DNA of 64,000 nt. Source: Ghiorsea bivora. GTDB lineage: Bacteria > Pseudomonadota > Zetaproteobacteria > Mariprofundales > Mariprofundaceae. The DNA lies in NCBI RefSeq assembly GCF_000744415.1, contig NZ_JQLW01000001.1, forward strand, positions 1-64,000, given 5' to 3'. This document shows positions 18,636-27,061 of the stretch, piece by piece (the first letter of the stretch is position 1; each line of letters starts with the position of its first letter). Position numbers and translations under genes: made by a program. The notes beneath the pieces are model-generated. The model was not told the DNA's origin, ran no database searches, and saw only the letters and a program-made list of their open reading frames with translations.

Positions 18636-21074
18636 GTGGGTCGTGTGTATTTATCTGTCTCTGGTGTATTACTGCTTTTATTGATTGCATGGCATTATTC
18701 CATTCAAGTGACAGCACATAATACCGCACGAAATCAAGTCACCTCATGGTTACAAAACATGGGCGCAAGCGCAGAACACGTTGATTTCCGCATGTTGCGC
18801 GGCGCATTAACCATCAACAATATCAAAGCGACCTATTTGGGTGGTGATTTGTTTATTCAACAACTTTTCATCAAAGGAAACCCCGCATCTATCACTAGTG
18901 AACACCCCTTATTACAGCAAGTGGTTATCAATCATGCATCGTATGATGCAAGTGGGATCAACAAAACATGGCAACCCCAACACATGACTTTTCCTGATAC
19001 ACTGGCACGTATTTTTTATCATGCAAAACGTGTGCAACTTATCCAAAGTGACATCAAACAGACTTTTGGCATGCCCAAATTTTTGATTAAACAGCTCACG
19101 GTATCTGGCTCACCCAATCAACGCCATATCACAGCGCAAGGCTCTTTAGGCAACACCACCAACACATGGCAAATGAATAGTATTGTACCAACACAAAACC
19201 AACAGCAAACTGGACATATCATCGCCCAATACCAAGACATCACCAGTGATATCAACTGGACAGGTTTTTGGCTTACAAAAAACCTTAAAATACATGTACA
19301 ACAACAGCGTCAAAACAAATCACTGCAACTCAACATCAACCAAGAAGATAATCAATGGCGCACACAATTTACGGCAAATGCTTGGGACATTGTACGCCCC
19401 GATTTACAAACCAGCATTACAGGTCAGGGTGAGATTATCAAACAAGGCAAAACATGGGTAATCAACAGCCCCAAGCTTTCCTTGACCGATACCAGTCTTC
19501 ATGCCTTACAAAGTGAAATCACCAAAAGCACCGTGCATGATGTTCATATCAATACCGCCAAGCAACGCATAGCCATCGACAGTCTACTCATTCAAGATGC
19601 CACATTCACCATAGACACATACAGCACAATCCAGTTGGATAATGGATGGCATATCAATCTCGATAATATCAGCCTGCTTGATATACACCCCACATTACGC
19701 GTACAAAACGCACCCATCACATTTCCAGCACTTAATGGTTATGCTAAAATAAAGAATAACCAACTTGAATTTGATGTATCAGGACAAAGTGCCAACGAAC
19801 AATTCGTGCGTATAAAAAGTCAGGATGGCAACATTCATCTCACAGCCAAAGAAGTGCCGCTGCGTTTGCTGCGAAACCTGCTGCCTAAACCATTGCAAGA
19901 AAAAGCTTTAACCTTACAAGGTGATACCCAGCTTCAGCTTACCATAAAACCTTGGCAACAATGGCAAACAACGGGGAAAGTCAACATACACAATATGCAC
20001 CTTGCATCGAAGAACCAAGCATTTAAGGCTGCTACATTCGATTTGCACATTCAACATGCCGACCTACAAGGTGTTCAACAAGCGACAGCTACCGCCAGTC
20101 AGTGGATGATGCAGCTGCCGCTTACCCCCCGCCAAGCATGGGGCACACCATCTCATTTAGAGAATTGGATGCGCATTCCGTGGCAACTACAAAATATTCA
20201 ACTTCAAGATGGTCGCATTAATATCGGCGGTGAACAGCCATGGTTTAACCAAGCCAACCTGTATATTTCCAACTGGCAAACCAAAAATACCAGCTTAACT
20301 TTTCAAAGTGACTTTGGGTTATCCAAACTCAATGCCACCATGTTACTGCAACCTGATGCACAGCACATGATGCAGTGGAAAAAGATTCAATTATCCATAC
20401 AACATGCCAATATGTTTACATTATCACCTTGGTTATCTTTTTCGGGCATGCCTACGCTCAACAAAGGTCAATTCAGCATCCAAATGCAAGCAACTAAAAA
20501 AACTAACATTCAAGGGACAGCTAAACTTTTGTTTAGCCATTTACAATTCACCGCATTAAATACACAAGATGACTTCCTACTACAAGCAACGGGGCAAACA
20601 GGGCAAAGCATTATTCAACACCTCAGTCGCAATCATCAAATTTCCTACCAACTCAATTTTCAAGGCGAAGCAACACAAGATTTAGGGCAGGTCATCGGTC
20701 AAGCTCTATTGCAAGCAACCATGAACAAACTTAGTCATACACAAAATCCTAAGCCCCATAACGAACAGAGAAAAGTTTTAGGCAGTATTCGTATCCATCA
20801 AAATGACCCCCTATCCCACAATGAACGGACTCGCTTACGCCAAATGATAAAACGAGCCAAAAGACATGGCTGGCATGTCGAACTGCTACCCGACTTAGGT
20901 ACATCCGAGCTCACCTCACAACTCAAAATACAATCCTATCAAACACAGGCGCTTATCAAACATTTTATGTCCAAACGCGGCATAAAACCACAAAACATCT
21001 ATCTTATTGCCGCCCAGAACAAACACCACAGCACAAGCAGCACGGCTTCCATTCATATTCATTTGGTGAAATAA
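18636..21074 (+). CDS. Large AsmA/DUF748-like envelope protein
   Basis: This ~812-residue protein has one N-terminal signal-anchor (about 4-22: VYLSVSGVLLLLLIAWHY) and then a long beta-rich region with repeating amphipathic strands and little charge clustering, resembling AsmA/TamB/DUF748-type proteins that bridge the periplasm. The C-terminal ~110 residues (from about LGSIRIHQND) look like the OmpA-like tail often seen at the end of DUF748 proteins. The GTG at 18636 is the first plausible start but lacks a clear ribosome site; GTG 18645 is an alternative. It follows acs by 44 bases. The family assignment is from overall pattern only. Confidence 0.6.
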   Translation: MGRVYLSVSGVLLLLLIAWHYSIQVTAHNTARNQVTSWLQNMGASAEHVDFRMLRGALTINNIKATYLGGDLFIQQLFIKGNPASITSEHPLLQQVVINHASYDASGINKTWQPQHMTFPDTLARIFYHAKRVQLIQSDIKQTFGMPKFLIKQLTVSGSPNQRHITAQGSLGNTTNTWQMNSIVPTQNQQQTGHIIAQYQDITSDINWTGFWLTKNLKIHVQQQRQNKSLQLNINQEDNQWRTQFTANAWDIVRPDLQTSITGQGEIIKQGKTWVINSPKLSLTDTSLHALQSEITKSTVHDVHINTAKQRIAIDSLLIQDATFTIDTYSTIQLDNGWHINLDNISLLDIHPTLRVQNAPITFPALNGYAKIKNNQLEFDVSGQSANEQFVRIKSQDGNIHLTAKEVPLRLLRNLLPKPLQEKALTLQGDTQLQLTIKPWQQWQTTGKVNIHNMHLASKNQAFKAATFDLHIQHADLQGVQQATATASQWMMQLPLTPRQAWGTPSHLENWMRIPWQLQNIQLQDGRINIGGEQPWFNQANLYISNWQTKNTSLTFQSDFGLSKLNATMLLQPDAQHMMQWKKIQLSIQHANMFTLSPWLSFSGMPTLNKGQFSIQMQATKKTNIQGTAKLLFSHLQFTALNTQDDFLLQATGQTGQSIIQHLSRNHQISYQLNFQGEATQDLGQVIGQALLQATMNKLSHTQNPKPHNEQRKVLGSIRIHQNDPLSHNERTRLRQMIKRAKRHGWHVELLPDLGTSELTSQLKIQSYQTQALIKHFMSKRGIKPQNIYLIAAQNKHHSTSSTASIHIHLVK

Positions 21075-21105
21075 GAGCTCTTAAGAACAAAGTGTAAGGA
21101 AAAGC

Positions 21106-21134
21106 TTGCAACCCAAGCCCAATCACACTAGAAA
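21106..21134 (+). promoter_or_regulatory. Putative tRNA-Phe promoter
   Basis: TTGCAA (21106-21111), a 17-base spacer, then TAGAAA (21129-21134), about 50 bases before the tRNA 5' end. It is a moderate match to sigma-70 hexamers. Confidence 0.4.
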
Positions 21135-21182
21135 TCGCACCTCTGAAAAAAGCAGCTTATTATTTACCTGCTTCTTTTGATT

Positions 21183-21258
21183 GGCTCGATAGCTCAGTCG
21201 GTAGAGCAAGGGATTGAAAATCCCTGTGTCCCTGGTTCGATTCCAGGTCGAGCCACCA
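21183..21258 (+). tRNA. tRNA-Phe (GAA)
   Basis: The 76-base cloverleaf has acceptor GGCTCGA/TCGAGCC, anticodon stem AGGGA/TCCCT with loop TTGAAAA (anticodon GAA), T-arm CCTGGTTCGATTCCAGG and an encoded CCA. An intrinsic terminator and a dead integrase follow directly, the usual arrangement at a tRNA attachment site. Confidence 0.96.
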
Positions 21259-21265
21259 TATAAAT

Positions 21266-21296
21266 AAAGGGATTACAGAAATGTAGTCCCTTTTTT
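21266..21296 (+). terminator. Terminator after tRNA-Phe
   Basis: An 11-bp stem AAAGGGATTAC/GTAGTCCCTTT with one G-U pair and a 6-base loop ends in a T6 run, 8 bases past the CCA end. Confidence 0.85.
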
Positions 21297-21332
21297 ATTT
21301 GCTTTTTGGTCAACAAATGGTCAAATGGTGCA

Positions 21333-21500
21333 ATGGCAAGCATATCAAAACAAGGTCCTTATTAGTGGCGTGTTCGGATTACACGTAAAAGTTATCCCCT
21401 TTAATCAAAAACATTTGAAACCCATGCCGATGCTCAGGCTTGGGCGCAACTATCGAGTCGGAAATCACCCGGAAAAAGCGCAGCCCCCAACCCGAACATA
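21333..21500 (+). pseudogene. Tyrosine-integrase N-terminal remnant
   Basis: Conceptual translation from ATG 21333 gives MASISKQGPY, stop (TAG 21363), WRVRITRKSYPL, stop (TAA 21402), SKTFETHADAQAWAQ, then a frameshift near 21450 to IESEITRK. This is the familiar phage-integrase N-terminus (pattern M-A-S-I-x-K-x-G-P-Y-x-W-x-x-x-I-x-R-K-x-Y-P, then S-K-T-F-E-T-x-A-x-A-x-A-W-A and ESE). Two stops and one frameshift make it non-functional, and the rest of the enzyme is gone. Its position just past tRNA-Phe suggests a lost integrative element. The right boundary is approximate. Confidence 0.75.
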
Positions 21501-21590
21501 GTAGAATTAATAGCATCTCAAAACTTGAAAATTTCTCATATGCACCTAGCAAATATTCCAGGGTAGAACCCCTCAATTTTTATACGATGT

Positions 21591-21623
21591 AAAGCACATG
21601 GCTTGTAAAAAACAATGTGCTTT
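21591..21623. repeat. Inverted repeat / hairpin in the tRNA island scar
   Basis: AAAGCACAT (21591-21599) pairs with ATGTGCTTT (21615-21623) around a 15-base loop. The first 13 bases (AAAGCACATGGCT, 21591-21603) recur exactly in inverted orientation at 22381-22393 near the tRNA-Ala promoter. Confidence 0.55.
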
Positions 21624-21649
21624 ATAACTATGACAAACTCTGGTTAGGC

Positions 21650-21772
21650 TTATTTCTTACAGCCCTGTTTATTTCCGCCATGGTATTTTAAGTACATGTG
21701 CCATAAGGCTGCCACAATGAATGGTGTGGACAGGGTTACCATAAATATTTCAAAGCTATTTAGTTTATCCAT
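21650..21772 (-). CDS. 40-residue single-helix membrane peptide
   Basis: The ATG at 21772 is preceded by GAGGG at a good distance. The 40-residue product begins MDKLNSFEIFMVTLSTPFIV, with one hydrophobic helix (about 8-28) and a basic, histidine-containing tail ending KQGCKK. The topology is that of small accessory subunits of membrane complexes, but no family is recognised. It lies in otherwise non-coding scar DNA, so it may be passenger DNA or a chance ORF; the ribosome site and helix argue for a real gene. Confidence 0.45.
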   Translation of the reverse strand: MDKLNSFEIFMVTLSTPFIVAALWHMYLKYHGGNKQGCKK

Positions 21773-21861
21773 AAAACATCCCTCACTTTTTTATTTTATA
21801 TGCCCGATTATGTATTGAGCATAGTGAACACTTATTTTTTCTCAACCTTAGAATATACCTG

Positions 21862-22002
21862 TCAACCAACAAAACTATAATCAAAACGCCAATATTTTCC
21901 TGATTTTAAAACAAGCAAATACAGCCCTTCTCCATCTGTTAGCTTAATTTGCGACTTACCTTCAGGAAGTTTCACTGCACAAATTTTCACATCTGGAAGC
22001 AT
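21862..22002 (-). pseudogene. P4-type integrase N-terminal stub (DUF4102)
   Basis: The 46-codon frame contains IKLTDGEGLYLLVLKSGKYW followed by RFDYSFVG and a stop. It matches the arm-binding DUF4102 domain that opens P4-like integrases (K-L-T-D-G-x-G-L-Y-L-L-V, W-R-F-x-Y-x-F). The catalytic domain is absent, so this is a truncated, dead integrase of a different family from the remnant at 21333. Confidence 0.7.
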
Positions 22003-22083
22003 ATTATCACCCCATTTCCTCCCCTGTTTGGGAATATTTTTTAATGATTTTTCATGGACTTACAGATATAAAAAACCAAGAAG

Positions 22084-22144
22084 TGACGGTATATTTTCGT
22101 GCCATACTGTCCAATATAGATTTATACCGTCAAATATACCGTCA
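22084..22144. repeat. Three TGACGGTAT repeats upstream of the integrase stub
   Basis: TGACGGTAT occurs at 22084-22092 and, inverted, as ATACCGTCA at 22124-22132 and 22136-22144, the latter two 12 bases apart. Their place 80-140 bases upstream of the DUF4102 stub suits integrase arm-type sites or part of an attachment region. Between them and the tRNA-Ala terminator nothing else is recognised. Confidence 0.55.
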
Positions 22145-22195
22145 TTTTTGTAAGATGTTCACAACCAGCATAAGACAACATAGGCTACAAGGTCA

Positions 22196-22230
22196 AGAAA
22201 AAAGCCGCTAAACACTAGGCTTAACGGCTT
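22196..22230 (-). terminator. Terminator after tRNA-Ala
   Basis: On the minus strand AAGCCGTTAA pairs with TTTAGCGGCTT (one G-U) and is followed by TTTTTTC, about 27 bases downstream of the tRNA. Confidence 0.8.
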
Positions 22231-22256
22231 ATATTGGATGCTGATAGATATTGAAA

Positions 22257-22332
22257 TGGTGGAGCCTAGCGGGATCGAACCGCTGACCTCCACACTGCCA
22301 GTGTGGCGCTCTCCCAGCTGAGCTAAGGCCCC
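22257..22332 (-). tRNA. tRNA-Ala (GGC)
   Basis: The 76-base cloverleaf has acceptor GGGGCCT/AGGCTCC with the alanine identity pair G3-U70, anticodon stem CCACA/TGTGG with loop CTGGCAG (anticodon GGC), and an encoded CCA. It is divergent from trpE. Confidence 0.95.
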
Positions 22333-22376
22333 ATTTTGCGCAGCGGATGGACTTCACGCCAGCAAAAGTGAGCCGC

Positions 22377-22405
22377 ATTTAGCCATGTGCTTTGTTTTGT
22401 GTCAA
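22377..22405 (-). promoter_or_regulatory. tRNA-Ala promoter
   Basis: A perfect TTGACA (22405-22400), a 17-base spacer, then CTAAAT (22382-22377), whose weak hexamer is preceded by TGG (extended -10-like). Confidence 0.5.
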
Positions 22406-22436
22406 CATACGCCCATCTTTATTGTCGAGGTTTGTT

Positions 22437-23873
22437 GTGAAACTGTTTCAACGCATATTATCTGCTGATTGTGATACACCTGTATCTTTGTTTGCCCGTT
22501 TACGCGGCGCACATAACTGCTTTTTATTTGAAAGTGCTGAGGGTGGTGAGCATTGGGGAAGATACAGTATTATCGGCTTCGATCCAGCACAAATCGCCAT
22601 TGAAAAAGAAAATGGTTTAATGATTCAACACCGTGATGGTAGCGAGCAATATTTTGCTGCTGGCGATATGCTGACTTGGATTCGTAATACGGTGATCAAA
22701 CAACCCAAAATTGAAGCCCATGACTTGCCTTTTACGGGCGGTGCTGTGGGTTATTTTTCTTATGACATTATTCACCGCTTTGAGCCTGGTGTTGAACAAC
22801 AAAACACCAATGCGCAAGTGGTTGCAGCATATATGTTGGTTGATCGTTTTGTGGTCGTTGATAATCTCAAAGGCATTGTACACTTATGCGCACTTGAAAA
22901 AGACGCACATCAAGCGCAACAAGTGTTGGATACCATAGAAGCAACCTTAGCAAATCATCCAACACCTGCACCATTTCACCCTGCTGCTGTAACCGATGCC
23001 AAGCTAAACATTCCGCCATCCAGCGTCAGCCAAACCGAATATGAAACCATGGTAGAAACAGCCAAAGAATATATTTTGGCAGGTGATATTTTTCAGGTTG
23101 TGGTATCCCAACGTTTTAGCCAGCCCCTCAATGTTGACCCCTTAAACCTTTACCGCGCTATTCGCCACATCAACCCTTCACCTTACTTGTTTTATATGCA
23201 CATCCAAGATGTGACCTTGATTGGTTCATCTCCTGAAATCTTGGTGCGCAAAGAAGGTAATAAAGCTATTGTTCGACCCATTGCTGGCACACGTCCGCGC
23301 GGCAAAACAAGCCAAGAAGATACGATGTTGGAACAAGAACTGTTGGCGGATACCAAAGAAATAGCCGAACATGTAATGTTGGTCGACTTAGGACGCAATG
23401 ATTTGGGCAGAGTAAGTCAATTTGGTTCAGTTAAGGTCACCGATTCCATGGCAATTGAGCGCTATTCACATGTGATGCATATTGTGTCTCAAGTTGAGGG
23501 GGAGTTACGTGATGATGTAGACGCTTTGGACTTACTCGCGGCAACCTTTCCAGCAGGCACACTTTCTGGCGCACCGAAAATAAGAGCTATGCAAATCATT
23601 GATGAACTTGAAGGGCAACCGAGAGGAGCATACGGTGGCTGCATTGGGCATATCTCTTTTGGTGGTGAAAACATGGATACTGCGATTATCATTCGCACCG
23701 CAGTGATTGAAGATGATATGTTACATGTGCAAGCAGGTGCTGGTTTGGTGGCTGATTCTGTACCCACCAATGAGTACCAAGAGTGTGTAAACAAAGCTTC
23801 AGCTATGTTTAGGGCCGTCGCCCTAGCATCAGCACAGACTTCCTCTGCACAAAGCAACGGAGAAAAATCATGA
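22437..23873 (+). CDS. trpE: Anthranilate synthase component I
   Basis: The chorismate-using large subunit converts chorismate and ammonia to anthranilate. The GTG at 22437, with GAGG six bases upstream, gives 478 residues starting [20 protein letters not shown]; an in-frame ATG at 22392 extends it by 15 unlikely residues. Typical motifs are present: the feedback-site region FLFESAEGG near 30, [27 protein letters not shown] and the C-terminal [12 protein letters not shown]. It overlaps trpG by 4 bases. Confidence 0.96.
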   Translation: MKLFQRILSADCDTPVSLFARLRGAHNCFLFESAEGGEHWGRYSIIGFDPAQIAIEKENGLMIQHRDGSEQYFAAGDMLTWIRNTVIKQPKIEAHDLPFTGGAVGYFSYDIIHRFEPGVEQQNTNAQVVAAYMLVDRFVVVDNLKGIVHLCALEKDAHQAQQVLDTIEATLANHPTPAPFHPAAVTDAKLNIPPSSVSQTEYETMVETAKEYILAGDIFQVVVSQRFSQPLNVDPLNLYRAIRHINPSPYLFYMHIQDVTLIGSSPEILVRKEGNKAIVRPIAGTRPRGKTSQEDTMLEQELLADTKEIAEHVMLVDLGRNDLGRVSQFGSVKVTDSMAIERYSHVMHIVSQVEGELRDDVDALDLLAATFPAGTLSGAPKIRAMQIIDELEGQPRGAYGGCIGHISFGGENMDTAIIIRTAVIEDDMLHVQAGAGLVADSVPTNEYQECVNKASAMFRAVALASAQTSSAQSNGEKS

Positions 23874-24439
23874 GTTCGGCAACATTGGTTATTGATAACT
23901 ACGATTCTTTCACATTTAATCTGGTGCAATATTTGGGTGAATTGGGCGATACCCCCCATGTGTTCCGCAATGATAAAATCAGCATTGCCGAGATTGAAAC
24001 TTTGAATCCATCGCGCATTCTGATTTCACCAGGGCCTTGTACTCCTGCCGAAGCTGGGATTTCCAAAAGCGTGATTGAAACTTTTTCAGGAAAATTACCT
24101 ATTTTAGGCGTATGTCTTGGGCATCAATCCATTGGCGAAGTCTTTGGTGGCAAAGTGATTCGTGCACCACGTTTGATGCACGGCAAGGTCAGCCCTATTG
24201 AACATGATGAATCGGGTATTTTTAAAGGTTTACCTACCCCATTTACAGCAACACGTTACCATTCCTTGATTGTGCAAGAACCATTACCTGAAAGTTTAAT
24301 TCGCACCGCCTGGACAGCAGAAGGAGAACTCATGGGACTGCGGCATAAAGAACACCCCACTTTTGGGCTACAATTTCATCCTGAGTCCATACTCACCGAA
24401 CATGGACACACCATGCTCAAAAACTTTTTGGAGTTATAA
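23870..24439 (+). CDS. trpG: Anthranilate synthase component II (glutamine amidotransferase)
   Basis: The 189-residue class I amidotransferase supplies ammonia to TrpE. The catalytic Cys is in [15 protein letters not shown] near residue 82 and the His/Glu pair is in LQFHPESIL near 170. It overlaps trpE (ATGA) and precedes trpD by 2 bases. It could also serve folate synthesis (PabA), as is common where there is a single copy. Confidence 0.95.
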   Translation: MSSATLVIDNYDSFTFNLVQYLGELGDTPHVFRNDKISIAEIETLNPSRILISPGPCTPAEAGISKSVIETFSGKLPILGVCLGHQSIGEVFGGKVIRAPRLMHGKVSPIEHDESGIFKGLPTPFTATRYHSLIVQEPLPESLIRTAWTAEGELMGLRHKEHPTFGLQFHPESILTEHGHTMLKNFLEL

Positions 24440-24441
24440 TC

Positions 24442-25476
24442 ATGCCTAAAGTGCGCAAACACTACAACATCCAACAAGCAATTTCTGACACCCAGAAAGG
24501 CATACCTTTAAGTGCAGCACAAGCTGAAACTGTCTTTAATGAAATCATGCAAGGCGAAGCCACCCCCGCCCAAATCGGCGCATTGTTAATGGGGTTAAGC
24601 ATCCGTGGCGAAACCCCTGAATTGGTTGCAGGTGCAGCGCGTGCCATGCGCAGTGCGGCAACTAAAATCAAACCCAAAGCTACGGGACTATTAGATACTT
24701 GTGGTACAGGCGGCGATGGTGCATCAACGTTTAATATCTCCACCACGGTTGCCATTGTCTTGGCGGCATGTGGTGTACCTGTTGCTAAACATGGTAACCG
24801 CGCCATTTCTTCCAAGTCGGGTAGTGCCGATGTGCTGGAAGCTTTGGGTGTAAAATTAGATATTTCACCTGAACAGGTGGCAGCATGCGTGGATGAAGTG
24901 GGCATTGGTTTCTTGTTTGCACCCCAATGTCACCCTGCCATGAAATATGCAGGCCCTGTTCGCCGAGAAATGGGGGTACGTTCCGTGTTTAACCTTCTCG
25001 GCCCCTTAACCAACCCTGCGGGTGCAGAATATCAAATCTTAGGCGTATTTGGTGAAGAAAAGTTAGACCTTGTGGCAGGAGCATTATCCCAACTGGGTAC
25101 CCAACGTGCATTAATTGTGCATGGCAGAGATGGTCTTGATGAAATTACCACCACAACCATCACGGATGCCGTATGGGTAGAAAATGGCACAACCCACCGC
25201 TTTGAAATTGATCCTGCTGCATTTGGTATGCCTTATGCCACACCCCAAGCTTTAGAAGGTGGTGATGCTTCATTTAATGCGGAAGTGATTAAACATATCC
25301 TTGCAGGTGTACAAGGTGCAGGGCGTGATATTGTACTCTTAAACAGTGCTGCAGCCCTTTGGGTAGCCGGCAAAGTAGATAGTATTGCCGACGGATTAGG
25401 CTTGGCTGCGCAAACGATTGATGATGGCAAAGCCACTGCCACTTTGGATGCGTTAATTGCATTCACCAATAAATAA
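24442..25476 (+). CDS. trpD: Anthranilate phosphoribosyltransferase
   Basis: The 344-residue enzyme transfers phosphoribose from PRPP to anthranilate. The PRPP-binding motif LDTCGTGGDGASTFNIST lies near 85-100, followed by AKHGNRAISSKSGSADVLE. It is unfused, full length, and directly follows trpG. Confidence 0.97.
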   Translation: MPKVRKHYNIQQAISDTQKGIPLSAAQAETVFNEIMQGEATPAQIGALLMGLSIRGETPELVAGAARAMRSAATKIKPKATGLLDTCGTGGDGASTFNISTTVAIVLAACGVPVAKHGNRAISSKSGSADVLEALGVKLDISPEQVAACVDEVGIGFLFAPQCHPAMKYAGPVRREMGVRSVFNLLGPLTNPAGAEYQILGVFGEEKLDLVAGALSQLGTQRALIVHGRDGLDEITTTTITDAVWVENGTTHRFEIDPAAFGMPYATPQALEGGDASFNAEVIKHILAGVQGAGRDIVLLNSAAALWVAGKVDSIADGLGLAAQTIDDGKATATLDALIAFTNK

Positions 25477-25480
25477 TAAT

Positions 25481-25597
25481 GAACCGCAGAGGGCGCGAAG
25501 GTACGCAGAGTTCTTATAAGAGGGTTACCACAATAACTAACATAGATCTGAATCTACATTTCATTCCCTCTGCGAAACTCTGCGTCCTCTGTAGTTC
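25481..25597. repeat. Palindromic intergenic repeat between trpD and trpC
   Basis: The ~117-base gap is bounded by 30-base arms that begin GAACCGCAGAGG and, on the other strand, GAACTACAGAGGACGCAGAG, about two-thirds identical, with CGCAGAG and CGAAGG units repeated inside. It resembles the widespread CGCAGAGG/CGAAGG-type dispersed palindromes of bacterial genomes, a non-coding MITE-like or REP-like insertion. It splits an otherwise tight operon. Confidence 0.7.
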
Positions 25598-25612
25598 AAA
25601 AAAGGTTAAAAC

Positions 25613-26413
25613 ATGAGCTCAATATTAAATGAAATCGCAGCCTACAAACGCGAATGGGTGAAAAGCTGTAAAAGCAAAGTCAGCGAACAGACTTTATTGT
25701 CTGAAGCCAAAGCCATTGCACCTTTGGATTATGCAGGTGCCTTGATTAAACGCATTGGCAACAAAGAAAATGCAGTGATTGCTGAAGTCAAAAAAGCTTC
25801 ACCATCCAAGGGTATTATCCGTGAAGACTTTAACCCTGTATCCATCGCCAAGGCTTATGAGGCAGGCGGGGCAACATGTTTATCTGTGCTTACCGATGTG
25901 AAATATTTTCAGGGTGATGACCAATTCGTGTCTGATATTCGTGAAGCCGTAAACATCCCCATTTTACGTAAAGATTTTATGTTAGACCCTTATCAAATCA
26001 TTGAAGCGCGCGCCATGGGTGCAAGTTGTATTCTATTAATTATGGCGATGATTGAAGATAGTTTAGCCCAAGAATTATGTGCAACCGCCAAAGAATTAGG
26101 CTTATCCGTATTGCCTGAAGTACATGATGCCAAAGAATTGGAACGCGCCATGGATTTAGACACCCCTCTACTTGGTATCAACAATCGCAATCTGCACACC
26201 TTTGATATTAGCTTGCAAACCACACTGGATTTATTGGCTGAAATCCCAAGTGAGCGTACCGTGATTACCGAATCGGGTATTTTCGCCCACGATGATATTC
26301 AAATGATGAATCAGCATGATGTGTATGGTTTTTTAGTCGGGGAATCTTTGATGCGCCAAGATGACCCAGAGCTGGCTTTAAGAACACTATTGGAAAGGTC
26401 TTTAATAAAATAG
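25613..26413 (+). CDS. trpC: Indole-3-glycerol-phosphate synthase
   Basis: The 266-residue (beta/alpha)8 enzyme closes the indole ring. Motifs AEVKKASPSKGII (catalytic Lys) near 58, LRKDFMLDPYQI near 118, and INNRNLHTF near 190 are present. AAGG precedes the ATG. It is the last trp gene here; trpF, trpB and trpA are not in the window. Confidence 0.97.
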   Translation: MSSILNEIAAYKREWVKSCKSKVSEQTLLSEAKAIAPLDYAGALIKRIGNKENAVIAEVKKASPSKGIIREDFNPVSIAKAYEAGGATCLSVLTDVKYFQGDDQFVSDIREAVNIPILRKDFMLDPYQIIEARAMGASCILLIMAMIEDSLAQELCATAKELGLSVLPEVHDAKELERAMDLDTPLLGINNRNLHTFDISLQTTLDLLAEIPSERTVITESGIFAHDDIQMMNQHDVYGFLVGESLMRQDDPELALRTLLERSLIK

Positions 26414-26447
26414 TTGAGAGGGAGACTTGCTCCCCCCCCTCTCAACT
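26412..26447. terminator. Hairpin between trpC and a convergent small gene
   Basis: The 11-bp perfect stem AGTTGAGAGGG/CCCTCTCAACT with a 14-base loop overlaps the trpC stop. The outer flanks are A/T-rich rather than pure T, so termination for both converging genes is likely but not certain. Confidence 0.6.
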
Positions 26448-26457
26448 ATAGTAAAAC

Positions 26458-26592
26458 TTATTTCTTTCCTTTATTGTTAGGGTTCATTTGGCTACCCCTG
26501 TTACCTTGCGCTTTATCATATGCAGTATTAGTACCTGAAGTTCCTTTATTGCTGTTTTGTTGATTTGCAGAGTTATCTGAAGGTTTTGTCAT
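26458..26592 (-). CDS. 44-residue polar small protein
   Basis: The ATG at 26592 has an AGGAG seven bases upstream. The 44-residue product begins MTKPSDNSANQQNSNKGTSG, ends in MNPNNKGKK and has a YDKAQGNRG core; it is Asn/Gln/Lys-rich and without a hydrophobic segment. Short proteins with a similar AQGNRG-x-Q-x-NPN ending recur in proteobacterial genomes as uncharacterised genes (recollection, not searched). It is probably disordered and its role is unknown. Confidence 0.6.
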   Translation of the reverse strand: MTKPSDNSANQQNSNKGTSGTNTAYDKAQGNRGSQMNPNNKGKK

Positions 26593-26678
26593 AATTGACT
26601 CCTGTTATATAATTTATTCCCTACGGAATATTTAATGCAGCAGGGAATATAGGATCCAATGTAGACTTCGGAGTTACC

Positions 26679-27059
26679 ATGTCAAGAAATTTCAATAACT
26701 CAACTGTTACCTTTCGTGCGATGCTTGGAAACTGTTTAAAGAACATACGACAACTAAAGCATATTGAGCAGGCATACATCGCTTCCCATGTAGGCATATC
26801 TCAATCCACTTGGTCAAAAATTGAACGTGGCGAAAGTTCCATATCAGTTTCCCAACTCGTGCAAGCTGCAAGATTATTTAATATTCAACCAAGTGACATT
26901 CTCCTAAATGTGGAAACACTCATAAGAGAACTTGAGTCGCAAGGTGTCCATATCGAGTATGAGAAAGTCGTAAATTCAAATAGTACTGCAACCTCCTTTG
27001 TTGGAGGAGCTGCATTAGGAGCTCTTATTACAGCTGTATTAATGAGTGACAAAAAATAA
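26679..27059 (+). CDS. XRE-type HTH protein with C-terminal hydrophobic tail
   Basis: The 126-residue protein has a Cro/CI-type helix-turn-helix (about 15-70; [20 protein letters not shown]) and a C-terminal hydrophobic segment (about 105-121; [16 protein letters not shown]) that would anchor it to the inner membrane. It is immediately followed (2 bases) by the YgiQ-type gene, so they are probably co-transcribed. A membrane-tethered regulator fits; its target is unknown. Confidence 0.75.
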   Translation: MSRNFNNSTVTFRAMLGNCLKNIRQLKHIEQAYIASHVGISQSTWSKIERGESSISVSQLVQAARLFNIQPSDILLNVETLIRELESQGVHIEYEKVVNSNSTATSFVGGAALGALITAVLMSDKK

Positions 27060-27061
27060 TT

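Noticed and set aside
21379-21576. Minus-strand frame of 65 residues after tRNA-Phe
   Set aside because: It lies antisense to the integrase remnant, with no ribosome site and no plausible protein character; the plus-strand remnant explains the sequence.
22084-22144. Repeats as a CRISPR array
   Set aside because: Three 9-base copies in mixed orientation with irregular spacing and no Cas genes; integrase sites are a better fit.
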